Positions 17,501 to 26,700 of a DNA stretch of 64,000 nucleotides are shown here, in pieces. The translations under genes and the position numbers were made by a program. Origin of the DNA: JALHVH01 sp964585685 (lineage in GTDB: Bacteria; Acidobacteriota; Aminicenantia; Aminicenantales; Saccharicenantaceae); contig CAZPEP010000027.1 of NCBI GenBank assembly GCA_964585685.1, positions 53,404 through 117,403 of the forward strand. The letters are read 5' to 3'. Position 1 is the first letter of the stretch. Every line of letters starts with the position of its first letter. The notes below the pieces were generated by a model. The model was not told where the DNA came from and did not search any database. It was given only the letters and a program-made list of their open reading frames with translations.

Positions 17501-17733
17501 TAGGTCCCGGACGGGAGGGCCATTAAACGATAGATTCCGTTTCCATCCGTGATCGCAACTTCCTTGCCGATCAGCTTGGGGCTGGTGGCTTGGACCGTCA
17601 CTCCGGGAAGAGGACTCCCCTGGTTGTCAACAACCTTGCCGTTGATCCTCCCTTCCGGAGTGCTCTGGGCGAAAGCCGTTCCAGCGGCCGTCACAAAAAC
17701 AATCAACATTAGAAATGATAGCTTCTTTTTCAT
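14596..17733 (-). CDS. TonB-dependent outer-membrane receptor with carboxypeptidase-regulatory-like N-domain
   Basis: 1045 residues from the ATG at 17733 with a clear Sec signal peptide (cleavage after AFAQ); in-frame codons upstream add only a non-secretory extension. Residues 27 to about 110 form a CarboxypepD_reg/CNA-B-like beta domain (GRINGKVVDNQGSPLPGVTV), about 115-230 the plug, then a 22-stranded-type barrel rich in Tyr/Trp/Asn and ending in Phe, as barrel proteins need for outer-membrane insertion. This OmpA-less SusC-like architecture imports large substrates such as oligosaccharides, peptides or siderophores with TonB energy; the substrate cannot be read here. No SusD partner is next to it. 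Confidence 0.9.
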   Translation of the reverse strand: MKKKLSFLMLIVFVTAAGTAFAQSTPEGRINGKVVDNQGSPLPGVTVQATSPKLIGKEVAITDGNGIYRLMALPSGTYDITFTLTGFNTLLRKDIYLEFSQTLALNVALEQAAISEQVTVVGQAPMIDVKSTTKGQVMTKETFLNLPRGRAFDSLVATIPGVSNDDTTAGVSVDGATGAENVWYADGADVTDFHLGVKGMNMVLELVDEVKVTASGYNAEFGGSMGGVINVITRAGGNTYHGDAMMFYENNTKLMRGAARDYIRQNQDDYTLWEYVNNDTLYYNGGKDRDKYNRYEGVISLGGYIIKDKLWFFGSLNPTLNQTTAQRDFNYREGPFQTFKAKTTNYNGSIKLSAAPLAGLRVAASYINNLGRDRGELPSIQGSDNSDYEYGKWGYDYPNWTAALTADYSVGNNLLISYRGGWHLQNQNNQQLKPPTGSTYNFNYSNQPFADDPFYVANPQLLHSEDWTSAASFQERTKYIQEKIGNNLDISYYLNFMGEHALKAGIGYAWLHEDVYVAATHPRVFLYFGKTNYSLGFAVGPGADPDSPFYGKYGYYYTRGNWTQPAYGGVWNIHANNYSGYIQDSWTIKNRLTINFGLRAESQYIPSMTNDTTYAGFTDKPVKFDLTDALAPRLGVVYDVFGDSSLKVFGSFGIYYDVMKMYMAELTYGGWKHKRDFYALQNPDWTQIAASGVFDDRASQEAGGTYAGSLDYLPPSFGRTDPGLKPTAQREISFGAEKKLSDNLSLSVRLVNKKLLRTIEDVGALAWETDPATGETSVTENFWIVNPGYGWSLPESQGGKFLDGKWPTPKAKRDYYGLNLSLEKRFSDNWQGGVNYTLSRIEGNYSGLASTDEIGYDYAGVARLGTNVQLYYDDWFLMYDGLGKNLSGPLPQDRTHSFKAYGTYAFPFGLTVGLVGYGRSGLPITTKLQMNNRWMLVENRGDMGRLPFTFWADLYLDYTFKLGDRYRASINLQINNVTNTNTIQSKIYDYNLDGIYADDAQILDGTLARDYKAMVIDAGDTNSAYGKWETRFAPWSARLGFKFSF

Positions 17734-18206
17734 TAGATTTGATCCGCCTTTTGATGCTTTCCTAACCTCTTTTTCCCGAGATGAATCCGAACAAGAATCC
17801 ACCTCAGCTCTTGGTGCCGAATGCCTCCTTATTCTTTCGTCATTCGCACTCCTTGAGAATTTCCCGTTCTCCGACAAGATCCATGAATGTTCCCCCCATC
17901 GATCGAGGAAAGGCTATGGCGTTCAGACCATTCTCCCTGGGGTTCCTCCACCGACGCGATTCCCCTCTTCAACGGGCAAACACCTTTTCCTATTGATGTC
18001 ATCTTAGTTCCGGTTGCAAATCGTTGTCAAGAGAAATGGGATAATTGTCAACGCAAAGTGAAAACGAGGGGCATCTGCCGCCAAGGATGGGTCGCCGGCA
18101 GGTAGCACTCCTGGGGTTTGCGCCTCGGCTTGACCCTCACCGGTTTGGGCGCGAACAGGGGGTGTTCGTCAATAGGCCAAGCGGGGAAGAAAGTGGTTCC
18201 CTGCCC
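17734..18206 (-). other. Long leader of the TonB receptor gene and intergenic region
   Basis: No gene supported. The best promoter (18001-18030) would give the receptor mRNA a leader of about 260 bases. A 19-codon ORF (17840-17899, minus) lies inside it but has no ribosome-binding site. The part 18061-18206 belongs to the downstream side of the thioredoxin gene and shows nothing I can interpret. Confidence 0.4.
18001..18030 (-). promoter_or_regulatory. Promoter of the TonB receptor gene
   Basis: Minus strand TTGACA (18025-18030), 18 bases, TAAGAT (18001-18006). A second exact TTGACA sits 21 bases upstream (18046-18051), a possible second -35 or a repeated binding site. Confidence 0.5.
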
Positions 18207-18650
18207 TCAGGTCCGGCTGGCCACCCAGAGGGAGAAGTTTTCCTCCGACATGGCGCCGGAGGTCCGGGCCCGTTCCGAGCCCTTCAGGACGATGATATAG
18301 GCGGGAACGGCCTGGATCCCGAACCCGTGGGAGAGCTCCGGATACTGATCGACGTTGACCTTGACGACCATGATCTCGCCGGCGCGCCGCCGAGCGAGGC
18401 GGTCGAGCACCGGATGCATGACATGGCACGGGCCGCAGGTCGGCGAATAGAAATCCACCAAAACGGGGAGGCTGGAATTCTGGAAGAGGTTGTAGGCCTG
18501 GCCCGGAGCCGGCTCGATGACCGTTCCGGGCGTGGGCAGGAGCGCCTTGCATTTCCCGCAGGCGACCTTCTTGCCCGGAGCGTTCGCCGGAAAATAGTTG
18601 GTCGTGCCGCAGGACGAGCAACTGACCTTGATCCTGGTCTCATCCGTCAT
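18207..18650 (-). CDS. trxC: Thioredoxin with N-terminal zinc ribbon (TrxC-like)
   Basis: 147 residues from the ATG at 18650, which has GGGAG five bases upstream; an earlier in-frame ATG lacks one. Cys11, Cys14, Cys31 and Cys34 form the zinc ribbon typical of thioredoxin 2, and the thioredoxin fold follows with active site C72-G-P-C75 and the cis-Pro loop AVPAYII. The residue before CGPC is Thr, in place of the usual Trp, which should alter reactivity. It reduces protein disulfides in the cytoplasm. It lies 89 bases after the FnIII protein gene on the same strand. Confidence 0.9.
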   Translation of the reverse strand: MTDETRIKVSCSSCGTTNYFPANAPGKKVACGKCKALLPTPGTVIEPAPGQAYNLFQNSSLPVLVDFYSPTCGPCHVMHPVLDRLARRRAGEIMVVKVNVDQYPELSHGFGIQAVPAYIIVLKGSERARTSGAMSEENFSLWVASRT

Positions 18651-18739
18651 CGTGGCTCCCTTCCTTCCCCGGTGAGGTCCCTTTATACACGAATCCGCCC
18701 TCGATTTCAACCGGCGGACCGGGCGACGGCCGGCCGGCT

Positions 18740-20731
18740 TCAGCGGGCCAATTCCGCCGCCGGCGAGGGCTCTCCGGCAACGCCGTTGGGCGCCAGGAAG
18801 ATCACCCGGTAGAGGACCTGGCCCGTTGCGGGCGGGGCGGGATCGAACAGTTCACCGCCGGCGGTCGCCCCGGGCAACCGGTACCAGAGCGATTCGGCGG
18901 AGACCTTGCGTTCCGCTACCGCCATCAGTCCCGATCCGGCAGGGGGCGGACCAAAGGTGATCTTGATCTGATTGAAAGGCTCCGGGATCCGCTGCAGCTT
19001 CGGCATCTGCGGCTGGGGTATGGGCGGGGTGCCAACGGCCACCTGAACGGCGTCGGTGGGCTCGCTGCGGTCGCCGCGGACATTCAGGGCCACGACCCGG
19101 TACCAGTAGCTCTCCCCGGCGCGGACGAAGGGATCGATGTATTCCCGCGCCTTCGCCGGCAACGGGCGTCCGAGGACCACCCCCCATTGGTCGGGGGAGC
19201 CGCTGCGCAGGACCAGGAAGCGGTCGGTCTTGGCCTCGGGGGAGCCCGGCTTGAAATGGACGATGGCTTTGCCCTCGCGGGTGGCGGTGCCGGTGATGAA
19301 GGGCATCGGGGGCAAGCCCCGTTCCGGAACAATGACTTCAAGCTCCTTGCTGGCGGCGCTCTCCTGGTTGTCGCGGTTGATCGCCAGCACACGGTAGGAA
19401 ACGGTCCCCCCGGTCTCGTCACCGAGGGGATCGTCATACTGCGTTCCCTGGGTCAATTTGGCGTTGATCCGGGTCCACCCGGTCTTCGCCGTCCGCCGTT
19501 CGAGAATATAGACGGCGACCGGGGCAGTGCCCTTGTCCCAGGTCAAGCGAACCCGTGTGCGCCCGACCTCGGCCCGCAGGCCGGTCGGGGGGGCGGGCGG
19601 GGAAGCGCCCTCGGGAGCGGCCGAAACCGGGACGCTCGGTTCCCCGAGGGTCTCCCGCGGGCCAAGGGACCGCAGGCGGTAAAAATAGGTTACGCCGCCC
19701 TGTATGGCCGTGTCTTCGTAGGAGGCCGCCGTGCGAGGCAGCCCTTGCGGCGTAATCACGACGTAGTTGCTTTTGGCCTTGTTGGAGCGCTCTATAAAGA
19801 TCTGACGGGTGTTCGGACTGGGGTTGGGCACCCAAGTCAACTTGACCTTGCCCCTGCCGCCGTCGGCCTTTACTTCGCCCGGCGCGATCAGGGCTGAAAA
19901 ATCGCTGTGAAAGATCTTGAATCCGACCGTCGGGCTGTGACGCCCGAAAACGTCCACCCCGGTGAGGCTGTAGGTGATCTCCTGTTCGACCGGCGCGCTG
20001 GCGTCGATGTGGCGTGGGCGGTCCGGGGCGGCAACGTCATTGAGCAGGATAGGAGAGGAGGTCTTAGCTGCCGCCTCGCCTGAGGCATCGACGCGATCGA
20101 CGAGATAATGTGTAACCGGAGCCTGGGGCTGAACCGGTCCGGGAGCCCAGAACAGAAGGATACCCTCGGCTTTGGATTCGGCGCGAAATCCTTCGGGACT
20201 GGAGGGGGTTGGCGTGGCGATCGAAGCGTCGATGACCGGGCTCTTCAATACCGGCCCTGTCGGCTTGCCACCGGCGTCCAGTCCAACGACCCGGTAGGCC
20301 TTCGGGCCGGCGGAAACATGGTCGAGGGCGCGGGAAAAGCCCAGAGCGCGGGCCAGGGCGGAGTCGGTCAGGAGCAAAAGGCGCAGGCTGATGAAGAAGC
20401 TTTTTCTTTCGTCGGCATTCTTGAATGGCGGCAACCCCTGGGCGAACTGGCGTACCCCCTGGGCTTTTTCAGGGGCCAACCCGGAGAGGAACGGCGCCTC
20501 TCCCGCCATCACCCTTGCGACCAACACCTTACCGCTGTTGTCCTGGATCTGCCAGCCGCCAGAAGGCCAGGCTTCCCCAACCGGGAACCAAAGGAGGCTT
20601 ACCGTCCCCTGACCGTCCGTTTGCGTCAGGCAGCCGCCGGAAGGAATCGAATTTTGGGCATATAGAGAAAATAAGGCGATCCCCAACAGGATCAACGCCC
20701 CGCTGACTTGCTTGAATACGTGTTTGCGCAT
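18740..20731 (-). CDS. Secreted protein with multiple fibronectin type III domains
   Basis: 663 residues from the ATG at 20731 (AAGGAG six bases upstream; an in-frame start 30 bases earlier lacks one). A signal peptide ends after SLYAQ. Residues about 30-190 have no domain I recognise. From about 190 on there are four to five FnIII-like repeats, each with patterns like GVTYFYRLRSLGP, GESYWYRVVALN and WYRLPGATAGGELFDP, and short Pro-rich joints. No catalytic domain is visible, so it is probably a binding or structural cell-surface protein. It follows the giant PKD protein by 17 bases and is surely co-transcribed with it. Confidence 0.75.
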   Translation of the reverse strand: MRKHVFKQVSGALILLGIALFSLYAQNSIPSGGCLTQTDGQGTVSLLWFPVGEAWPSGGWQIQDNSGKVLVARVMAGEAPFLSGLAPEKAQGVRQFAQGLPPFKNADERKSFFISLRLLLLTDSALARALGFSRALDHVSAGPKAYRVVGLDAGGKPTGPVLKSPVIDASIATPTPSSPEGFRAESKAEGILLFWAPGPVQPQAPVTHYLVDRVDASGEAAAKTSSPILLNDVAAPDRPRHIDASAPVEQEITYSLTGVDVFGRHSPTVGFKIFHSDFSALIAPGEVKADGGRGKVKLTWVPNPSPNTRQIFIERSNKAKSNYVVITPQGLPRTAASYEDTAIQGGVTYFYRLRSLGPRETLGEPSVPVSAAPEGASPPAPPTGLRAEVGRTRVRLTWDKGTAPVAVYILERRTAKTGWTRINAKLTQGTQYDDPLGDETGGTVSYRVLAINRDNQESAASKELEVIVPERGLPPMPFITGTATREGKAIVHFKPGSPEAKTDRFLVLRSGSPDQWGVVLGRPLPAKAREYIDPFVRAGESYWYRVVALNVRGDRSEPTDAVQVAVGTPPIPQPQMPKLQRIPEPFNQIKITFGPPPAGSGLMAVAERKVSAESLWYRLPGATAGGELFDPAPPATGQVLYRVIFLAPNGVAGEPSPAAELAR

Positions 20732-20748
20732 GGAGAATCTCCTTGTTA

Positions 20749-23700
20749 TCAAAACAAACACTTGTTGAAATCTATTCCAAAAAACGAGGCGTTGATACAG
20801 AAACTTGTCGGATCGGTGGCTTCAATGGTGACGCCTGCCGTCACCGACCCGTCCCCTTCGAGGAGTTTCGACAACCTGGCGACCCAACCGACTTCGGCAT
20901 TAAAGCTGCCGCTGAAATGAGGGGCCGGCGTGATGCTGAGACCGACATTCAGGTTGCCGTACACATAAGTGGTTATCGGCCAATCCTCGACTCCGGGAGG
21001 AACGACGACATGGATGCCGCCACCGGTTTTCAGACCCGCTGGACTGAGCATCAGGTAGCCCGTGGTGGAGGTTCCCAGGATAATGGCCGTGATCGGGTTA
21101 TCCACGGCACCGGCATTGATATACCAGGTTCCCCCGCCAAATTGAAAGCTGACCTTGGCGGTATCTTCGGTTTTCCCCAGGTCAAAATCCACGACGGGGA
21201 ATGAGTCAAGCATCTTCAACTGGCCGAATACGCATCCGCTGAAGACCTTGTTGTAGTAATCGAGCTTGCCGCCGAAGTTGCCCTGATCCAGCAGCTTGGC
21301 GTCGGAGAACAGCATCAGGAAATGGCCGCTGGAGTCTCCGGCCAGGACCGCCTTGGTCGTGAACGTGAAATTGTCGGAGGTCCCCAGCATGACTCCGGCG
21401 GCGAAGGCCGCTTTGATCGTCATGTTCGGCTGGGCGTCCACGTTGGCGGTGGCCAGGGTGGGGGCGTCAAAGTGATAGCCGAACCCGCCCGTGAAGCCGA
21501 AGATGGAGAGAGGGATGGGCGAGAGCGGAATCCCCGACGCCAGGGTGATGTTGGCAGCCGTGAGAAAGTAGCTCCCCTGGTCGTTGTAGCCGAGGATGAA
21601 TGTCGCGTCGCTTCCCGTCGGGGCCCCGAATACGCTCAACGGGATCTTGGCCGAAAAACGGGTGCCCCCAGCGACGCCGCCATTGCCGGGCCGGGCCTCG
21701 CCGACCGACGGGCCGGAACCCCCGGTCCCCCCGGATGAAGCATTGCCCAACTGCGGCTTGTAGGCCGGCTTGCACTCGCTCTCAAGATCGGGGTTGCCGA
21801 GGGGGAACCTCAGGGTGATGGGGACGGACTGCGACTCCGGCCCCAGGGATGTGTAATCCTTGCCTTGCATCATGATCTTGTACGCGATGGTGGCGGGAGT
21901 GGTGGGGACGTACTCAGCCTGGCCGGGATCCTTGGCATAGCCCAGGTCGATGTCGACGGCGATGGCGAGGCGGTCGGCACCCTGGTCCTGGGCGGTCAGG
22001 ACCGCCTGTTTCAGGGTGGCGTCGGATTGGCCGAACTTCGACTGCCCGTTGAGGAGAACGGTCCGGGAATTGTCATCCTGGCCGAACAGGGCCCGGCCGT
22101 CGAACAGGAAATCGAAGTCGTTGACCCAGAACTCGGCCAGGAGGTTATCCTCGCACTGCAGGTCGAAGCGCACCGCGCACTCGACGGCAGGCAGTTTCGA
22201 CGCCCCCAGGGTCGCCGTCTTGAAGCTGAAATCGCTGGCCGTCATGGCGACCTGGCCGTACCTGGCCGGGTCGGGATAGGTCAGCGCTACCGGGGCATGG
22301 GCGAGGGTCAGGATGGTATTGTAATCGGTGCCGTTGCTCTGCATCGACAGAACGGCGTTCCCGGATAGGGCCGTATCCAGCCAGGGGGTCTTGACGGAGA
22401 GGTTGTGATAGGTCCCGTCCGGCACGTCGTTCGTCACGCCGAACTCGACCGACCCGAACTTGAAGAACGCCTGGCCCGTGCTGAACAGGAACGGCGTGCT
22501 CTTCGCCCGCCCGTTGAGGTGGCCGGCCTGCAAGACCCAAGCTTCCGTGGTGTCTATGGTGAACCCCGAATTGGCGTCGGGGGTGAAGCCAAGGGTGTAG
22601 GGGGTGATCATGGCCTGCCCGAAATGGACCCCCGTCCATCCCGCCGATAATGGCGCCGGGCTGACCTTGGCGCTCAGGTCGATGGTGACATCCTCGCTCA
22701 GGATGGAAAAACCGGTCCGGCCGATCCCGGTTTTCTCCAGTTTCTGCTTGAACGCATTCCAGTCGCCGCCGGCGGTGAGGCGTCCCATCGCCCCGAGGAT
22801 GGAGGCGGAGTGCTCGGCCCCGTTTTCGATCCGGCCCAGCAGCTTGCTGGCAAGATCGAAGTCGAAGGTGGCCAACATGGGCTGGGGAGTGCCCTGATCG
22901 ACGCCTCCCTGCAGATGCTTTAGCTGGGCCGTTTGGATGAAGGCCGGGAACTGGAAGTCGCCGGACCCCGGGGTCGATATGTTGAGCAGGCCGTTTTTCA
23001 CGATCCCAGTTTCGGAGTCGATCGACCACTTGGTGAAATGGATCGGTATGGGTTTTTCCTTGTAGCTTCCCTGGCCGGTGAGGTAGGGTAAATGCAGGAT
23101 GCCCGTGGAGGCGGAGTAGGTGCCGTCATCGTTGAGCACGATCGAATAGCCCATGTCGGTCAGCTTGAAGAATTCGCTTCCCCCGACGCTGTCGGGGATC
23201 AGCACCTGGCAGCCGAGCTTGTTGCGCACTTCGTTCACCTGGTAGTTCTTGGCTTCCGACTGCACCCAGTCGGTGGAAGCTTCCTCGGGCGTGTATGAGG
23301 CGATATTCGAATCGTTGAGGTAGACCACCGCCGGCCCCTCGGCTTCGGGGTCGGGATTGAGGAAGCCGATCTGCGGCACGGCCTGGCCGTGCGCCTGGGC
23401 CTCCTGCAAGGCCGCCAGCAGGGGATCGGAACCGTGAGTTCCCTTGACCGCCGGGCTCCGGGGATCTGCGGAGGGCCCCCCCTGGCCGGGGACCGTTCCC
23501 GCCGACTTTTTTCCGGCCGCGAACAGGTTCATGGCCGAATCGGCGGCGTATTGTAAGAGATTCGACTGGGCGGGACCGGCCACCACCCGGGCCAGGACAT
23601 TGACCCGGTGCTTTCCGAGATATTCCTTGCCCGGGCCCACAGGCAGCACCCCCGGACTCGAATCAAAAGTGATCCGGGAGGTTCTGGCCTGGGAACAGTC

Positions 23701-26700
23701 CTGCGCCTGGGCCGCCGTCAGGTCGGGCCGGGGCTCGGAGACCAACGGCTTTTCGTAGAGCCTCTTTTCCACCACCACGCCGTCCACCTGCCAGAGGAGC
23801 TCGACGGTGCCGGTGCCGACGTAAGTGAGTTCGGCCTCGGCAAAGAGTCCTGTATCGCAGGTCACGGCCACGGCGTTGATCCCGGCCATCAGGTATTTCG
23901 CCAAGTCCAGAGAGAACAGCTTGATGCCGTCGGATTCCGAGCCGGCCTGGGGGTCCTTCGGCTTGGAGATGTTGTGCCCGGGAAAGCTGACGATCTCGAT
24001 GCCGAGCAGCTTCAGGGGCTGATCGACGCAAGTGTCGTGATACGGGTAGATGGTGACCGGCCGGCAGAAGAGCATGTAGGCCCGGCCGAGCATATCGGAG
24101 AATGCTGCCGCGCCTTCGTTTATGCGCATGCCCCCCTGATCCTCAAGCAGGAGATCGTATGGGGATAGATCCCCATAGGACGAATGCGAGGGCGGTGGGG
24201 CCAAGGCCCTGCCCAGCTTGGCCAGGAAGTTGGCCGCCGGCTTCTGGATGTCGCTCTCGGAAAGCTCGAAGATGCGGATAACGAAGTCGCTGCCGGCCTT
24301 CTGGTAAACGTGACTGGTATTGGGGCCGTTCGTCTTGATCCGCAGCCGGAGCGACTTGTCCCAGCTCGTTTTGCCGGCGTCGAAGATCTCGACGTCGAGG
24401 GGTTTGGTCCCGCTTCCGTCACCCCAATCGATAAATAGGTTGGGGATCTTGGGAGAGGTCCCGGAACGTGGCAGCGACCCGTAGGGCGACCGGGACAGGA
24501 TGAGGGTGCCGGCGACGTCGAACGTGTCGCCGACGTAATCGGTGATGGATTCCGACGTGCCGCTGCCCTGAAAGTCGGCGCTGGCCTGACTCGCGGCTTC
24601 CTTGGCCGCGATGTCCCGCGCGGCCTTGGTCGAGTTTTGGACCTTGACGGGCGAGCTCGTGCTATTCATGCCGGTGGCAGGGCAGGTCACCCCGTTCGGG
24701 CGGTCGGGCAGATTGAACAGGCCGACAGCCGACAGGCCGACCTCGATGGTCTGGTTGGTCAGGGAGGGAGTGTTCTTCTTGGAGTCGTAGACGCAGGGGA
24801 ATTCCTTGAAGCTTGCGACCTGCCAGGAGATGTCGGCTTTCTTTTGGGCTTCCTTGAACAATTCCTTCAATTGCTGTTCCAAAGTGGGCTCGCCGAAATA
24901 GAAACCCGATAGATCGACCGGAGTCTTGTAGTCGCCGGAGCCGGGGGCGTAGGCGCCCATGTTCATTTGGATCACGCCGGTATCGGCGGAATAGCTGTTC
25001 CACAACTCGACGAGGAAGCCGCCGGAGATGGGCATGCTGGTGGCCGACCCCTCGAGCCGCTTCGTCAACAGCAGCTTGTTGGTTTTCGCTTTGAAAAAGC
25101 GGACCTCGACGTAATCGTAGGGTGTGAGGGGCCACCACTCCAGCACATCCTGGTCATCGACGATGTGAAGGTTGATCTCGGGAGGGCCCTGCTGATAAAT
25201 GGGGCCGGCGTCGCCGGTATCTTCAAACCCGACCATCGATAGGGGTTCGAGGAACCAGGCGGGCGCCTTCAATTCGATCTCTTCCGGGACCAAGGTGCTC
25301 AGGTCGGTGCATGTGAACGTCTGCATCGTCGGCTGCGGCGCCGTGAGAGTGACGGCGGTCTTGCCCGGGCCGGTGTTGGCGCCCTTGCCGTTGCTCGCTT
25401 TGGCATAGCGGTCGCCCTCCAGGGCCGTGGGTGAGATGGACACTTTCAGTGAGGCTTGCTGGGCGTCGATCAGGGTGAACTGGCTGACCGCGATGCCGTC
25501 GCCGAGCGAAACGGTCGTATCGGAGGTCAGCCGTTGGCCCTTCAGGCTGAGGGTGTACTCTTTGCCCCGCTCCAGCGCCGGGGGAAAGACGGCCTGGATG
25601 AGCGGGGCCAGGGGGCTGACGCTCGGCGGCAGAGGCTGCGGCGCCATGGCCACATGATAGGTGATGGCGGGAATGGCGAGGGCCGCTTCGGGTTTGACGA
25701 AGCGCAGGGCAACGGAGTGCGGCCCGGTCATCGCGGTCGGCAGCCCGGGGAGCTTGCCGGAGTCGATGGTGAGCTGGCCGGCGAAGACAAGCGTCTGAGC
25801 GGGCTTTTTGAATGGCTGCCCGTCCACCTGCCACTCCACCTGGAGGAGACCGGAACCTTCGAACTTGAGGTCGGCGAAGGCGGTCAACCCGGAAGTATCG
25901 CGGCCGACGGATATGCTTGTCGCGCCGTTCGCGAAGCGCAGGACGCCGGAGGAAACGGTGAACGGCGCCTGGGAGGCGATCACCGGTACGCTGATGCCGG
26001 CCGTACAGGGCGATTCGCCGCATTGATCGACGGCCTTGACCTGGAACGTGCCGGCCGCGGCATAGACGTGCCCGGCGGTCAGGCCACCCTTCGACGCCGA
26101 TCCCCCGTCGCCGAATTCCCAGCGGATGCAGGTGGAAGCAAAGCCGGAGGCCTGAAAGTCGACGGGTTCCCCGGTCTTGGGGGATGCGGTCAGAATCTTG
26201 ATCGACCGCTTGTTGGTGACCCCGACGACCTTGGTTGCCGGGGAAGGATCGCGGCCGTCGTTGTCGAACACCTTCACATTGAACGATCCGGGGGCGGTGT
26301 AGACGTGAGTGGCGGCCGCTCCGCCGCCGGCCGGCGCCGTGCCGTCGCCGAATTCCCAGCGCAGCTTCGCAGAAACGAAGCCCGAAGCCTGGAAGGTCAC
26401 GGGTTCGCAAGAATTGGGCTGGCCGGGTTGAACCGCGACGGTCTTGGGCTTCTGGCTGCCGACCTGAACGTTGACCGTGGATGAGCAGGGCGATTCGCCG
26501 CATTGATCGACGGCCTTGACCTGATATGCGCCGGCCGCGGCATAGACGTGCCCGGCGGTCGCGGCCCCGCGCGACGCCGATCCGCCGTCGCCGAATTCCC
26601 AGCGGATGCAGGATGAAGCGAAGCCGGTCGCCTTGAAATCGACCGATTCCCCGGCTTTGGGCGACACGGTCAGGACCTTGATCAGCCGCTTGTTGGCGAC

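Noticed and set aside
17840..17899. 19-codon leader peptide for the TonB receptor
   Set aside because: No ribosome-binding site, and no pattern such as repeated codons that would suggest attenuation.
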